Origin: Fusibacter sp. A1
GTDB taxonomy: Bacteria > Bacillota > Clostridia > Peptostreptococcales > Acidaminobacteraceae
Assembly: GCF_004125825.1 (NCBI RefSeq)
Contig: NZ_QQWI01000005.1
Span: 1-64,000, forward strand
Direction of reading: 5' to 3'
DNA length: 64,000 nucleotides
Below the pieces are notes generated by a model. The model had not been told where the DNA came from. It ran no database searches and saw only the letters and a program-made list of their open reading frames with translations. How positions within the stretch are numbered: the stretch's first letter is position 1; each line of letters opens with the position of its first letter. Position numbers and translations under genes: made by a program. This document shows positions 40,269-48,607 of the stretch, in pieces.

Positions 40269-41282
40269 CTATATGTTCTTAGCTTTGTAAGCTTTAAGTT
40301 CTGTGACGACAGCATTTACGACCTTGTGCACATCGCCTACGATGCCTAAGTCGGCTACTTCGAATATCGGTGCGTCGGGGTTCTTGTTGATCGCCAGGAT
40401 GAATTCGGATTCTTCCATACCGGCCACATGTTGAATAGCGCCTGAAATACCGCATGCGACATATAGATTTGGACGGACGGTTTTTCCTGTCTGACCGACT
40501 TGCCTGTCTTTATCCACCCAACCTAGGTCGATTACAGCTCTTGAACCCGAAACTTCGCCCTTGAGCTCTGAGGCGAGTGATTCAATCGTTACGACACCAT
40601 CTTTTGAACCGATGCCGCGGCCTGCTGAGATCAATGTAGTGGCTTCCTCGATATTGATCCGTTTCTTTTCTACTTTTACCACTTCAAGAAGCTCGACGTT
40701 CATGTCCTTTGGAGATAGATCCGCTTCAACTGTGCGAATCGAACCGGATAGCGAGGTGTTTCTGACCGGCTTTTTCATGACACCAGGTCGGACAGTGGAC
40801 ATCTGAGGCTTGTGATCCGGACAAATAATGGTCGCCATAATATTTCCACCGAATGCCGGACGTGTCATCAATAGATTTTTTGTCTCGGGATCGATTTCAA
40901 GAGAGGTGCAGTCGGCGGTAAGGCCCGTATGCAGTCTTGCAGAAACTCTAGGTCCCAGGTCTCTACCAATGGCAGTCGCCCCCATAAGTACGATATCCGG
41001 TTTATGCTCGTTGATTACGGCTGACAGCGCCTTGGTGTAAGGTTCTGTCATATAATGCGAAAGGGAAGGGTCGTCCACGACATATACTTCTTCAGCACCG
41101 TGGTAAACCAGTTCCTCTGAGAGGTGGGTGATATGGCTACCAAGCAGCACACATGTCAACTTCTCGTCAAGTTCTTTTGCAAGATCCAGACCTTTTCCAA
41201 GCAGTTCCAGCGAAACCTTTTGGATTTCGCCTTGACGCTGTTCGATATAGACCATCACGCCTTTATAGTTTGAATGATTCAT
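40269..41282 (-). CDS. etfA: Electron transfer flavoprotein, alpha subunit
   Basis: The 337-residue protein has the EtfA C-terminal FAD-binding domain: GSRAVIDLGWVDKDRQVGQTG and RPNLYVACGISGAIQHVAGM, with a conserved NKNPDAPIFEVADLGIVGD. The N-terminal domain contains VLMGATAIGRDLGPRVSARL. With EtfB it forms the flavoprotein that accepts or delivers electrons for butyryl-CoA dehydrogenase; in anaerobes such complexes can bifurcate electrons to ferredoxin. GGAGG precedes the start, and etfB ends 12 bases upstream. Confidence 0.95.
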   Translation of the reverse strand: MNHSNYKGVMVYIEQRQGEIQKVSLELLGKGLDLAKELDEKLTCVLLGSHITHLSEELVYHGAEEVYVVDDPSLSHYMTEPYTKALSAVINEHKPDIVLMGATAIGRDLGPRVSARLHTGLTADCTSLEIDPETKNLLMTRPAFGGNIMATIICPDHKPQMSTVRPGVMKKPVRNTSLSGSIRTVEADLSPKDMNVELLEVVKVEKKRINIEEATTLISAGRGIGSKDGVVTIESLASELKGEVSGSRAVIDLGWVDKDRQVGQTGKTVRPNLYVACGISGAIQHVAGMEESEFILAINKNPDAPIFEVADLGIVGDVHKVVNAVVTELKAYKAKNI

Positions 41283-41294
41283 AAGTGCCTCCTT

Positions 41295-42077
41295 TTATAT
41301 GATGAATTTTTCTCTCAGCTTTTCCACAATCACCTGAGCCGCTTCTGTAGGTGTACCGTCAAACAACTTACCCGCTGTTTTAGCTCCCTTGGTGAAGGAT
41401 TTTTTAACCTTTGTAGGAGAACCTTTAAGACCCAAGTTGCTTCTATCCACAATGATGTCGTCGACACCCCAAACTTCGACTTCGCGCTCCTTGAAGGCGT
41501 CATAGATTCCGCTTACACGCATGTATCTTGGTTCTGCCAGTTCTTTAAGTGCAGTGATCAGACAAGGGAACTTTACTTTGATTCTGTGATAACCGTCCTC
41601 GAAAGCCCTGTTCAAAATAAGTCCGCCCTCTGTAGCTTCAATCTGCTGCACATAGGCGACCGACGCAAGCTTGAGGTGTTCTGCAATCTGCGGACCGACT
41701 TGTGCTGTATCGCCATCGATGGCTTGACGGCCGGTTACGATCAAATCGTAGTCAATCTTTTGTATCGCACCTGCAAGGGCAGAGGATGTCGCCCAAGTGT
41801 CTGCTCCTGCGAATGCGCGGTCTGTAAGGAGTATGGCTCTGTCGGCTCCCATCGCTATTGCTTCTCTAAGGGCCAAGTCCGCCTGTGGAGGACCCATTGT
41901 GATGACTGTCACGTGCGCGCCGTGTTGCTCTTTTAGTCGAAGCGCCGCTTCTAAACCGCTCTTGTCATCGGGATTGATGATACTCGGCACGCCGTCTCTT
42001 ATGAGTGTTCCGGTTGTAGGGTCTAGTCGTACTTCATTTGTGTCGGGTACTTGCTTTATGCAAACGATAATCTTCAT
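41295..42077 (-). CDS. etfB: Electron transfer flavoprotein, beta subunit
   Basis: The 260-residue protein is EtfB: MKIIVCIKQVPDTNEV at the N-terminus, IINPDDKSGLEAALRLKEQHG, and VTGRQAIDGDTAQVGPQIAEHL. It carries the second flavin (or AMP) site and docks on the dehydrogenase. Residues in the GRQAIDGDTAQVGP loop are those that, in bifurcating Etfs, hold an extra FAD, but whether this one bifurcates cannot be settled by eye. GGAGG precedes the ATG. Confidence 0.95.
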   Translation of the reverse strand: MKIIVCIKQVPDTNEVRLDPTTGTLIRDGVPSIINPDDKSGLEAALRLKEQHGAHVTVITMGPPQADLALREAIAMGADRAILLTDRAFAGADTWATSSALAGAIQKIDYDLIVTGRQAIDGDTAQVGPQIAEHLKLASVAYVQQIEATEGGLILNRAFEDGYHRIKVKFPCLITALKELAEPRYMRVSGIYDAFKEREVEVWGVDDIIVDRSNLGLKGSPTKVKKSFTKGAKTAGKLFDGTPTEAAQVIVEKLREKFII

Positions 42078-42088
42078 GATTGTCCTCC

Positions 42089-43228
42089 TTATTTAAGGTA
42101 CGCTGCAGAAATAACCATGCGCTGTACTTCTGAAGTTCCTTCGTAAATTTCTGTGATCTTCGCATCGCGCATCATTCGCTCGACATCGTATTCTCTTGTG
42201 TAACCATAACCTCCATGTAACTGAACCGCTTTGGTTGTGACGCTCATCGCGGCCTCAGAAGCGAAAAGCTTAGCCATCGCAGCCTCTTTTGCATAGGGCA
42301 AACCCATGTCCTTAAGCCATGCAGCCCTGTAAACGAGCAGCCTAGATGTTTCTACCTGGGTGGCCATATCAGCAAGCATGAACTGGGTATTTTGGAAGGC
42401 GCTGATCGGTCTGTTGAACTGCTTTCTTTCTTTTGTGTAGGAGAGGGTCGCGTCAAGTGCTCCCTGGGCGATGCCGAGCGCCTGCGATGCGATGCCGATA
42501 CGTCCGCCGTCGAGTGTTTTCATGGCGATCTTAAATCCATGCCCTTCTTTTGCAAGCAGATTTTCTTTTGGAACTCGTACGTTTTCAAAGATCAGCTCGC
42601 TAGTCGCAGAACCCCTGATGCCCAGTTTTTTTTCCTTGGGACCAAAGGTGAAGCCTGGGGTGCCTTTTTCGACGATAAAGGCAGAGATACCTCGTGTTCC
42701 TTTTGTCTTGTCTGTCATAGCCATAACGATGTAGGTGTCTGCGTATTCGGCATTTGTAATAAATATCTTGGAACCGTTGATGACATAATGGTCCCCATCT
42801 AGAACCGCTGTGGTCTGCTGCGCCGAGGCGTCCGTGCCGGCGTTTGCCTCTGTCAGGCCGAAAGCGCCCAGTTGCTGACCTTTTGCCAGAGGAACAAGGT
42901 ATTTTTGTTTTTGCTGCTCTGTTCCGAACTCATAAATCGGTGAGGCTCCAAGCGATACGTGAGCTGACAGAACCACGCCTGTTGTCGCACATGATCTTGA
43001 AAGTTCTTCGACTGCCATAGCATAACCCAAGTTGTCTCCGCCTGCGCCTCCGTACATTTTAGGGAAGGGGATACCCATCAAACCGATCTCAGCCATCTTA
43101 GGGAGCGTTTCTATAGGAAACCTTTCAAGTTCGTCCACTTCCTTCGCGAGTGGCTGTACTTCGCTATTCGAAAACTGGCGAAGCATATCACGTAACATCT
43201 GATGTTCTTTAGATAAACCGAATTCCAT
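42089..43228 (-). CDS. bcd: Acyl-CoA dehydrogenase, butyryl-CoA dehydrogenase type
   Basis: The 379-residue flavoprotein starts like clostridial Bcd ([19 protein letters not shown]) and has [19 protein letters not shown], the FAD/substrate site, plus the catalytic glutamate in [16 protein letters not shown]. It reduces crotonyl-CoA to butyryl-CoA using electrons from EtfAB. It is the first gene of a five-gene leftward operon, and a sigma-54 promoter lies about 34 bases beyond its leader start. AGGAGG precedes the ATG. Confidence 0.93.
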   Translation of the reverse strand: MEFGLSKEHQMLRDMLRQFSNSEVQPLAKEVDELERFPIETLPKMAEIGLMGIPFPKMYGGAGGDNLGYAMAVEELSRSCATTGVVLSAHVSLGASPIYEFGTEQQKQKYLVPLAKGQQLGAFGLTEANAGTDASAQQTTAVLDGDHYVINGSKIFITNAEYADTYIVMAMTDKTKGTRGISAFIVEKGTPGFTFGPKEKKLGIRGSATSELIFENVRVPKENLLAKEGHGFKIAMKTLDGGRIGIASQALGIAQGALDATLSYTKERKQFNRPISAFQNTQFMLADMATQVETSRLLVYRAAWLKDMGLPYAKEAAMAKLFASEAAMSVTTKAVQLHGGYGYTREYDVERMMRDAKITEIYEGTSEVQRMVISAAYLK

Positions 43229-43272
43229 AATAATCCTCCTAATAGTTATATATTTAACGTAAAAGCATATAT

Positions 43273-43288
43273 TGCAAGAGGTATGCCA
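43273..43288 (-). promoter_or_regulatory. Sigma-54 promoter of the bcd-etfBA-maoC-kal operon
   Basis: On the minus strand the sequence reads TGGCATACCTCTTGCA: GG and GC are separated by exactly 10 bases, and TGGCA and TTGC match the -24 and -12 consensus. Transcription should start near 43262, giving a leader of about 34 bases. A sigma-54 activator gene lies divergently next to it. Confidence 0.85.
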
Positions 43289-43386
43289 AAAATGTTTGAC
43301 TGCCTAAAACCTTGTATTTCAATGAGTTTGATAGTTTTTAATTATCTGGAAGCCAATATAATGGGGTTTTGTGTATAAAATATAGA

Positions 43387-43427
43387 CATTCTTTGTTAAA
43401 TATGTGACAATTGATGTATAAAGAATG
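43387..43427. repeat. Inverted repeat upstream of the sigma-54 promoter
   Basis: CATTCTTT (43387-43394) and AAAGAATG (43420-43427) are perfect inverted arms 25 bases apart, about 100-150 bases upstream of the sigma-54 promoter. This is a usual distance for activator binding sites. Confidence 0.45.
43393..43422 (+). promoter_or_regulatory. Possible sigma-A promoter of the activator gene
   Basis: TTGTTA (43393-43398) and TATAAA (43417-43422) are 18 bases apart and overlap the inverted repeat. Confidence 0.4.
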
Positions 43428-43487
43428 GACACGTATGCCAAGAAAGTCCATGAAAATGTGAAACCACCTAGGAGCATAAGCGGTAGT

Positions 43488-43506
43488 GTGTCTAATGAAT
43501 AGACAC
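43488..43506. promoter_or_regulatory. Palindrome in the activator leader
   Basis: GTGTCTA and TAGACAC are perfect 7-bp arms around ATGAA, just upstream of the ribosome site of the activator gene. It may be a binding site for the activator itself (autoregulation), about 200 bases from the sigma-54 promoter. Confidence 0.5.
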
Positions 43507-43520
43507 TTTAGGAGATTAGG

Positions 43521-44906
43521 ATGAAAATAAACGGGTGCAAACATCACAGTGAATGCATGGATGTACGATTTGATGCGCTGGATATGATGCTCAACCACAC
43601 CAATGAGTGGTATGTGATTGTTGATGCTGTGGGAACGATCATCGCGATCAGTCAGGCTTATAAGGAGTTCATAGGCGCAGAGAATCCTGAAGGTAGGTTT
43701 GTTGGTGATGTCATAGAAAACACCAGAATGCACCTCGTACTTGAAACGGGTGTCCCGGAGTATGATCAGGTACAGGTGATCAGGGGGAATAAGATGATCG
43801 CTTCGAGGGTGCCTCTGATTGTAGACGGAAAGGTCAGGGGAGCCATCGGAAAAGCGACCTTCAAAGATATTGACGATCTGTACACCTTGTATAACCGAGT
43901 GAAGAAGAACCATAAGGAAATCAGTGTCTATGTCGAACTCGGCAAGGGTGTGAACAGGCCCAAATACACCTTCGAGCATATCAGTGGTGCTGGCTGCACG
44001 ACAAAATGCACGAAGGAACTGGCTAAAAAAGCTGCAAAATCGGAATCGAACGTTCTGATCGTAGGGCCTAGCGGAACAGGCAAGGAACTCTATGCCCATG
44101 CGATCCATGGAGCGAGCCATCGTTCGAAAGGACCCATGGTCATGGTCAACTGTGCCGCCATACCGGAAAACCTGCTGGAATCGGAACTGTTCGGATATGT
44201 GAAGGGCGCATTTACTGGAGCCAGCCAATCTGGTAAAAAGGGCAGGTTTGAACTTGCGCATAGAGGCACTCTATTTTTGGATGAAATCGGCGATATGCCA
44301 CTGGATATGCAAGCGAAGCTGTTAAGGGTGATACAGTCAAAAGAAGTGGATCCTGTCGGTGGCGAAGTCCCCATTGAGGTGGATGTAAGAATTATCGCTG
44401 CGACAAATCGGAATGTCGAGCAGCTTGTGCAGCGAGGAAAATTTAGAGAGGACCTGTATTACCGCTTGAATGTCATGCGAATTGACCTAGCACCCCTAAA
44501 AAAGAGAAAAGAGGAAATTCCTCAGATTGCCAAGGATGTGCTAATGAAGCTTTCGCAGCAGATGGATGTCGTCGTACATGGCTTTACACCGGATGCCTTA
44601 TCTGCACTAATGGATTACGATTGGCCGGGTAACATCAGGGAGCTTGAAAATGTCTTGGAGCGAGCCATCAACCTTATGGAAGAGGATCTGTACATCGATG
44701 CGTGCGCTTTGCCAGAACACATGGAAAACCGGGCAGAAAAGAAGGATGTTCAAAATCTTAAGCTTGAAAGCATGACTGACATCACAGAAAAGGAGTTCAT
44801 AAAAAGAGCGCTCATAAGGACAAAAGGGAACAAAAAGCAGGCAGCTATGGAGCTCGGTATCAGTCGGGCCGGGTTTTACAATAAGCTGAAGAAGCATGGA
44901 TTTTAA
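43521..44906 (+). CDS. PAS domain sigma-54-dependent transcriptional activator
   Basis: The 461-residue protein has an N-terminal PAS-like sensor domain (about residues 18-110), a AAA+ sigma-54 interaction domain and a C-terminal Fis-type helix-turn-helix (KKQAAMELGISRAGFYNKLKK). The AAA+ motifs are complete: GPSGTGKE (Walker A), GYVKGAFTGAS (the GAFTGA loop that contacts sigma-54), GTLFLDEIGDMPL (Walker B) and YRLNVMRIDL. There is no receiver domain, so it probably senses a ligand directly. It is divergent from the bcd operon, which has a sigma-54 promoter, and very likely controls it. AGGAG precedes the ATG. Confidence 0.92.
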   Translation: MKINGCKHHSECMDVRFDALDMMLNHTNEWYVIVDAVGTIIAISQAYKEFIGAENPEGRFVGDVIENTRMHLVLETGVPEYDQVQVIRGNKMIASRVPLIVDGKVRGAIGKATFKDIDDLYTLYNRVKKNHKEISVYVELGKGVNRPKYTFEHISGAGCTTKCTKELAKKAAKSESNVLIVGPSGTGKELYAHAIHGASHRSKGPMVMVNCAAIPENLLESELFGYVKGAFTGASQSGKKGRFELAHRGTLFLDEIGDMPLDMQAKLLRVIQSKEVDPVGGEVPIEVDVRIIAATNRNVEQLVQRGKFREDLYYRLNVMRIDLAPLKKRKEEIPQIAKDVLMKLSQQMDVVVHGFTPDALSALMDYDWPGNIRELENVLERAINLMEEDLYIDACALPEHMENRAEKKDVQNLKLESMTDITEKEFIKRALIRTKGNKKQAAMELGISRAGFYNKLKKHGF

Positions 44907-44953
44907 AAGTAGGAAGGTCAAATAATCTTAAACGGGAAGAAAAATAGTAATTA

Positions 44954-44982
44954 TTTACAACTAATTTCATCTGTGATACAAC
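44954..44982 (+). promoter_or_regulatory. Sigma-A-type promoter of the fabG-like gene
   Basis: TTTACA (44954-44959) and TACAAC (44977-44982) are 17 bases apart, with TGA before the -10 as an extended element. No sigma-54 site was found here. Confidence 0.45.
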
Positions 44983-45030
44983 ATTCTTAGTACGTTAATA
45001 ATATAACAAACTTAGAAATGAGGTAGAAAG

Positions 45031-45771
45031 ATGAGCTTGAATGGAAAAGTGGTACTGATCACAGGCGGCGCGAGAGGGATCGGTAAGGAAACTGCACTCA
45101 AATTCGCATCGCTTGGATCAATGGTGGTTGCAGTCGATCTGAACAAGGAGCTGCTGGATAGTTTAGTGTTTGAAGTGACTCAAAAGGGTGGTTCCTGCAT
45201 GGGTGTCACATGTGATGTGACGAACAGATCAGAAGTGACAGCGCTTGTGGAATCGGTGGAACGACAGTATGGAAGAGTCGATGTCTTAATCAATAACGCT
45301 GGCATCACAGCCGATGCGACTCTGATGAAGATGGGCGAGGACGAATGGGACCGTGTGGTCGATGTAAACCTGAAGGGGGTCTACTTGTGCGGTCAGGCTT
45401 GTGCGAGGTCCATGGCCGAAACAGGTGGTGGTGTGATCTTGAATACATCTAGCGTTGTCGGAATCTATGGCAACTTCGGTCAGACCAACTATGCTGCGAC
45501 AAAATGGGGCGTGATTGGAATGACAAAAACCTGGGCCAAGGAACTTGGAAAAAAAGGGATTCGTGTGAATGCGGTCGCTCCAGGATTCATCATGACCGAA
45601 ATGACTGAAAAGATGCCTGAAAACGTGCTTGACATGATGAAAAACAAGTCGCCGCTAAAGTCGCTTGGACAGCCTTCGGATATTGCGGCGGCATTTGCCT
45701 ACCTGGCTTCGGATGATGCGAAATTCATCACAGGAACGGTGCTGCAAATCGACGGAGGGGCAGTGCTTTAA
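45031..45771 (+). CDS. SDR family reductase, FabG/PhaB-like
   Basis: The 246-residue short-chain dehydrogenase has TGGARGIG (residues 11-18) for NAD(P)H, NNAG at about 88-91, and the catalytic Ser140/141, Tyr154 and Lys158. It is the size of 3-oxoacyl-ACP reductase and acetoacetyl-CoA reductase. Next to a MaoC hydratase and bcd-etf, an acetoacetyl-CoA to (R)-3-hydroxybutyryl-CoA role is attractive, but a general FabG role cannot be excluded. It lies downstream of the activator in the same direction, with its own likely promoter. Confidence 0.85.
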   Translation: MSLNGKVVLITGGARGIGKETALKFASLGSMVVAVDLNKELLDSLVFEVTQKGGSCMGVTCDVTNRSEVTALVESVERQYGRVDVLINNAGITADATLMKMGEDEWDRVVDVNLKGVYLCGQACARSMAETGGGVILNTSSVVGIYGNFGQTNYAATKWGVIGMTKTWAKELGKKGIRVNAVAPGFIMTEMTEKMPENVLDMMKNKSPLKSLGQPSDIAAAFAYLASDDAKFITGTVLQIDGGAVL

Positions 45772-45779
45772 AGGGAAAA

Positions 45780-45808
45780 AAAGACCATGGAGAATATCCA
45801 TGGTCTTT
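45780..45808. terminator. Bidirectional terminator
   Basis: AAAGACCATGGA pairs perfectly with TCCATGGTCTTT around a 5-base loop, with flanking A and T runs, between the SDR gene and prfC. Confidence 0.85.
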
Positions 45809-45829
45809 GTAATTTAGCTAGATTTAAGT

Positions 45830-47422
45830 TTAGATAGACACTTCAGACAGCTCGACGCCTTCATTACGTTCGGCGACGTGCCTGATCGACCATTCGCTCT
45901 GGAAGAGTACTGCCGGTTTGCCTTTGTCTGTTTCAACAAGCATGGTATCCATTGTTTTGGAGAACCTTGTAAAGTTGAAGTTGTCCATCTTGATCCATCT
46001 GATGTGTTTGTACGGCTGTCTTTCCATGATGATGTCGACACCGTACTCGTTTTTGAGACGGTATTCGAGGACTTCGAGTTGAAGGACTCCGACAACGCCG
46101 ATGATCAGTTCCTCGACACCGATGTTAGGGCGTTTGAAGACTTGGATCGATCCTTCTTCGGATAACTGCTGGATACCTTTAAGGAACTGCTTTCTTTTTA
46201 ACGCGTTCTTTGTATAGACTTTTGCAAAGTGCTCCGGCGGGAAGGAAGGAATACCTTGATACACGATCTTATTGCCGTTTTCACAAAGCGAGTCGCCGAT
46301 GTTGTAGATGCCCGGGTCGTGTATTCCTATGATGTCGCCTGGGTATGCTTCTTCTACTATTTCACGGTCCTGTGCCATAAACTGCGTCGGCTGGGACAGT
46401 CTTACTTTTTTATCCTTTTGAACGTGGTTGACTTGCATTCCCTTTTCAAACTTTCCTGAACAGATTCTAAGGAAGGCGATTCTGTCTCTGTGCTGTGAGT
46501 TCATGTTGGCCTGGATCTTAAAGATGAATCCTGTGAAGTTTGGTGTGTTGGGATCGATCAGGCCTTCATTGCTCATTCTTGGAGACGGAGGAGGCGTGAT
46601 TTTTAAAAACGATGACAGGAAGGGCTCGACACCGAAGTTTGTCAAAGCACTACCGAAAAACACAGGTGTCAGTTCGCCGTGAAGGATGGCATCTAGTGAA
46701 AAGTCATCGCCTGCGATATCGAGTAATTCGATGTCTGCGAGTAGTTTTTCGTGAAGCTCCTCACCGAGTAGTTCTTCGAATTTTTTGTCTGTGATATCAC
46801 CTTTGACAGTGCCTGTCTTAGCCATACCGTGATTTCCACCGTCAAAGAGTTCAATCTCTTCTTTTTGTCTGTCGTAGACGCCTTTAAAGCCTCTACCTTC
46901 GCCGATAGGCCAGTTGATAGGATAAGATTTGATGCCCAACACCGTCTCGATATCTTCTAAAAGGTCGAAGGGGTCCTGTCCCATTCTGTCCATCTTGTTG
47001 ATGAAGGTGAAGATTGGAATTCCACGCATTTTACATACTTGGAATAGTTTTTTTGTCTGTGGTTCCACGCCTTTTGCACAGTCGATGACCATAACAGCTG
47101 CATCGGCTGCCATGAGCGTTCTGTAGGTATCCTCAGAGAAGTCCTGGTGACCTGGCGTATCAAGAATATTGATGCAATATCCGTCGTAGTTGAACTGAAG
47201 TACGGATGAGGTTACAGAGATACCCCTTTGCTTTTCGATTTCCATCCAGTCGGATACGGCGTGCTTTTGCGCTCTTCTTGATTTTACCGATCCAGCTTCT
47301 CTGATCGCTCCGCCGTAGAGCAGGAATTTTTCAGTCAGTGTCGTCTTACCGGCGTCCGGATGGGAGATGATTGCAAACGTCCTGCGTTTGTCTACTGCTT
47401 CTTTAAATGATAATTTTGACAT
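45830..47422 (-). CDS. prfC: Peptide chain release factor 3
   Basis: The 530-residue GTPase is RF3, which recycles RF1/RF2 after termination. G1 is SHPDAGKTT, the switch region includes KQRGISVTSSV, G3 is DTPGHQDF and G4 is NKMDR. The start MSKLSFKEAVDKRRTFAIISHP is typical of RF3 rather than EF-G. Length fits the family. GAGGACC precedes the ATG. RF3 also affects stalled or inaccurate ribosomes. Confidence 0.95.
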   Translation of the reverse strand: MSKLSFKEAVDKRRTFAIISHPDAGKTTLTEKFLLYGGAIREAGSVKSRRAQKHAVSDWMEIEKQRGISVTSSVLQFNYDGYCINILDTPGHQDFSEDTYRTLMAADAAVMVIDCAKGVEPQTKKLFQVCKMRGIPIFTFINKMDRMGQDPFDLLEDIETVLGIKSYPINWPIGEGRGFKGVYDRQKEEIELFDGGNHGMAKTGTVKGDITDKKFEELLGEELHEKLLADIELLDIAGDDFSLDAILHGELTPVFFGSALTNFGVEPFLSSFLKITPPPSPRMSNEGLIDPNTPNFTGFIFKIQANMNSQHRDRIAFLRICSGKFEKGMQVNHVQKDKKVRLSQPTQFMAQDREIVEEAYPGDIIGIHDPGIYNIGDSLCENGNKIVYQGIPSFPPEHFAKVYTKNALKRKQFLKGIQQLSEEGSIQVFKRPNIGVEELIIGVVGVLQLEVLEYRLKNEYGVDIIMERQPYKHIRWIKMDNFNFTRFSKTMDTMLVETDKGKPAVLFQSEWSIRHVAERNEGVELSEVSI

Positions 47423-47497
47423 GTTGGTCCTCTTTCATCTATATAAACCTAGTGTTTGATTCGATATAACCTACTTTGATGCTTGAAAAGAAAATCT

Positions 47498-47517
47498 ACC
47501 TATATGATGTTATAGGT
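47498..47517. repeat. Short palindrome between prfC and the DUF1848 gene
   Basis: ACCTATA and TATAGGT are perfect 7-bp arms around TGATGT in the 178-base divergent intergenic region. Its function is unknown. Confidence 0.4.
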
Positions 47518-47535
47518 TTTATAGCCTGTTGTCAA

Positions 47536-47564
47536 TTGACTCTTTCGTTATAGTTGTGCATACT
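47536..47564 (+). promoter_or_regulatory. Sigma-A-type promoter of the DUF1848 gene
   Basis: TTGACT (47536-47541) and CATACT (47559-47564) are 17 bases apart; the start codon is 37 bases downstream. Confidence 0.55.
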
Positions 47565-47600
47565 TGATGTATGACATTCAAGGACACATTGGAGGACGCT

Positions 47601-48545
47601 ATGATTTTAAGCGCAAGCAGACGCACGGACATACCTGCGTATTATATGAAGTGGTTTATGAAAAGACTTGATGAAGGCTTTTTTCATGTCAGAAACCCAA
47701 TAAACAGAAGACAGGTCAGTGAAGTAAGTATCAGTAGGGAGACCCTTGACTGTATCGTGTTTTGGACAAAGAATGCACTACCCTTTGAACCCTATATGGA
47801 TGAGCTTGATGACTACATGTATTACTTCTTATATACGATCACAGGTTACGACAGCGGCATCGAACGATACTTACCGCCTCTTGAGGATCGAATCGAGAAT
47901 TTCAAACGGATCTCAAACCGAATCGGCAGCGAGCGCATGATCTGGAGATATGATCCCATACTATTTACATGCCAGCTAGACCTTCAAACACATATAGCTA
48001 GGTTTAGCGAGTTATGTGAAGCGCTTGAGGGCTACGCAAACAAGGTGGTAGTCAGTTGGTTGGATGAATACCCCAAAATCAAAACAAATCTCGGAAAAAT
48101 AAATTATGTCGAGCCAAGTCCCGAGCAGGTGAGCTTTTTAACGCAGAAGTTATCCGAAATCGCAAAGCGCCACAATCTCGACATCGCAAGCTGCGCAGAG
48201 GGGACCGATTACTCAGAGCTGGGCGTTATACCAAACCGCTGCATCGATGACCAGTTGGTTGCCAGGCTGACGGGAAATGCAATCAAGGTGTCTAAGGATA
48301 AGAATCAAAGGGCCAGTTGCGGCTGCGCCACAAGCATAGAGATAGGAGCCTATAATTCCTGCAAGAACGGTTGCCTGTACTGCTATGCGAACTATTCAGA
48401 TCAGAGGGTCGGTGAAAACGTGCTGGAACACGATGATGAGTCCAGTCTGCTGATCGGTAGGGTGGATGAGCGTGACAAGATCACCAAGCGTCTTGTGGGA
48501 ACTTTAAAATGTGAACAACAGTTAACAATGTTTGATGACAGATAG
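47601..48545 (+). CDS. DUF1848 family protein
   Basis: The 314-residue protein begins ILSASRRTDIPAYY, the DUF1848 hallmark, followed by FHVRNPINRRQ and CIVFWTKN. Near the C-terminus a cysteine cluster CGCATSIEIGAYNSCKNGCLYCYAN suggests an iron-sulfur cluster resembling that of radical SAM enzymes, although the CxxxCxxC order is at the C-terminal end here. The family's role is unknown. GGAGG supports ATG 47601; an upstream ATG at 47571 is less likely. Length agrees with the family. Confidence 0.88.
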   Translation: MILSASRRTDIPAYYMKWFMKRLDEGFFHVRNPINRRQVSEVSISRETLDCIVFWTKNALPFEPYMDELDDYMYYFLYTITGYDSGIERYLPPLEDRIENFKRISNRIGSERMIWRYDPILFTCQLDLQTHIARFSELCEALEGYANKVVVSWLDEYPKIKTNLGKINYVEPSPEQVSFLTQKLSEIAKRHNLDIASCAEGTDYSELGVIPNRCIDDQLVARLTGNAIKVSKDKNQRASCGCATSIEIGAYNSCKNGCLYCYANYSDQRVGENVLEHDDESSLLIGRVDERDKITKRLVGTLKCEQQLTMFDDR

Positions 48546-48607
48546 GTTACAAGCGGCAGTTTATTGTTTATAATTAGAAGGAAGTATAAACTATTATGGG
48601 GGAATTT

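Noticed and set aside
41274..41936. A 220-codon open frame on the plus strand
   Set aside because: It is antisense to etfB, which is a certain gene in a tight operon.
43338..44261. A 307-codon open frame on the minus strand
   Set aside because: It lies antisense to the sigma-54 activator and the promoter region, has no recognisable motif, and the plus-strand gene has a full set of conserved motifs.
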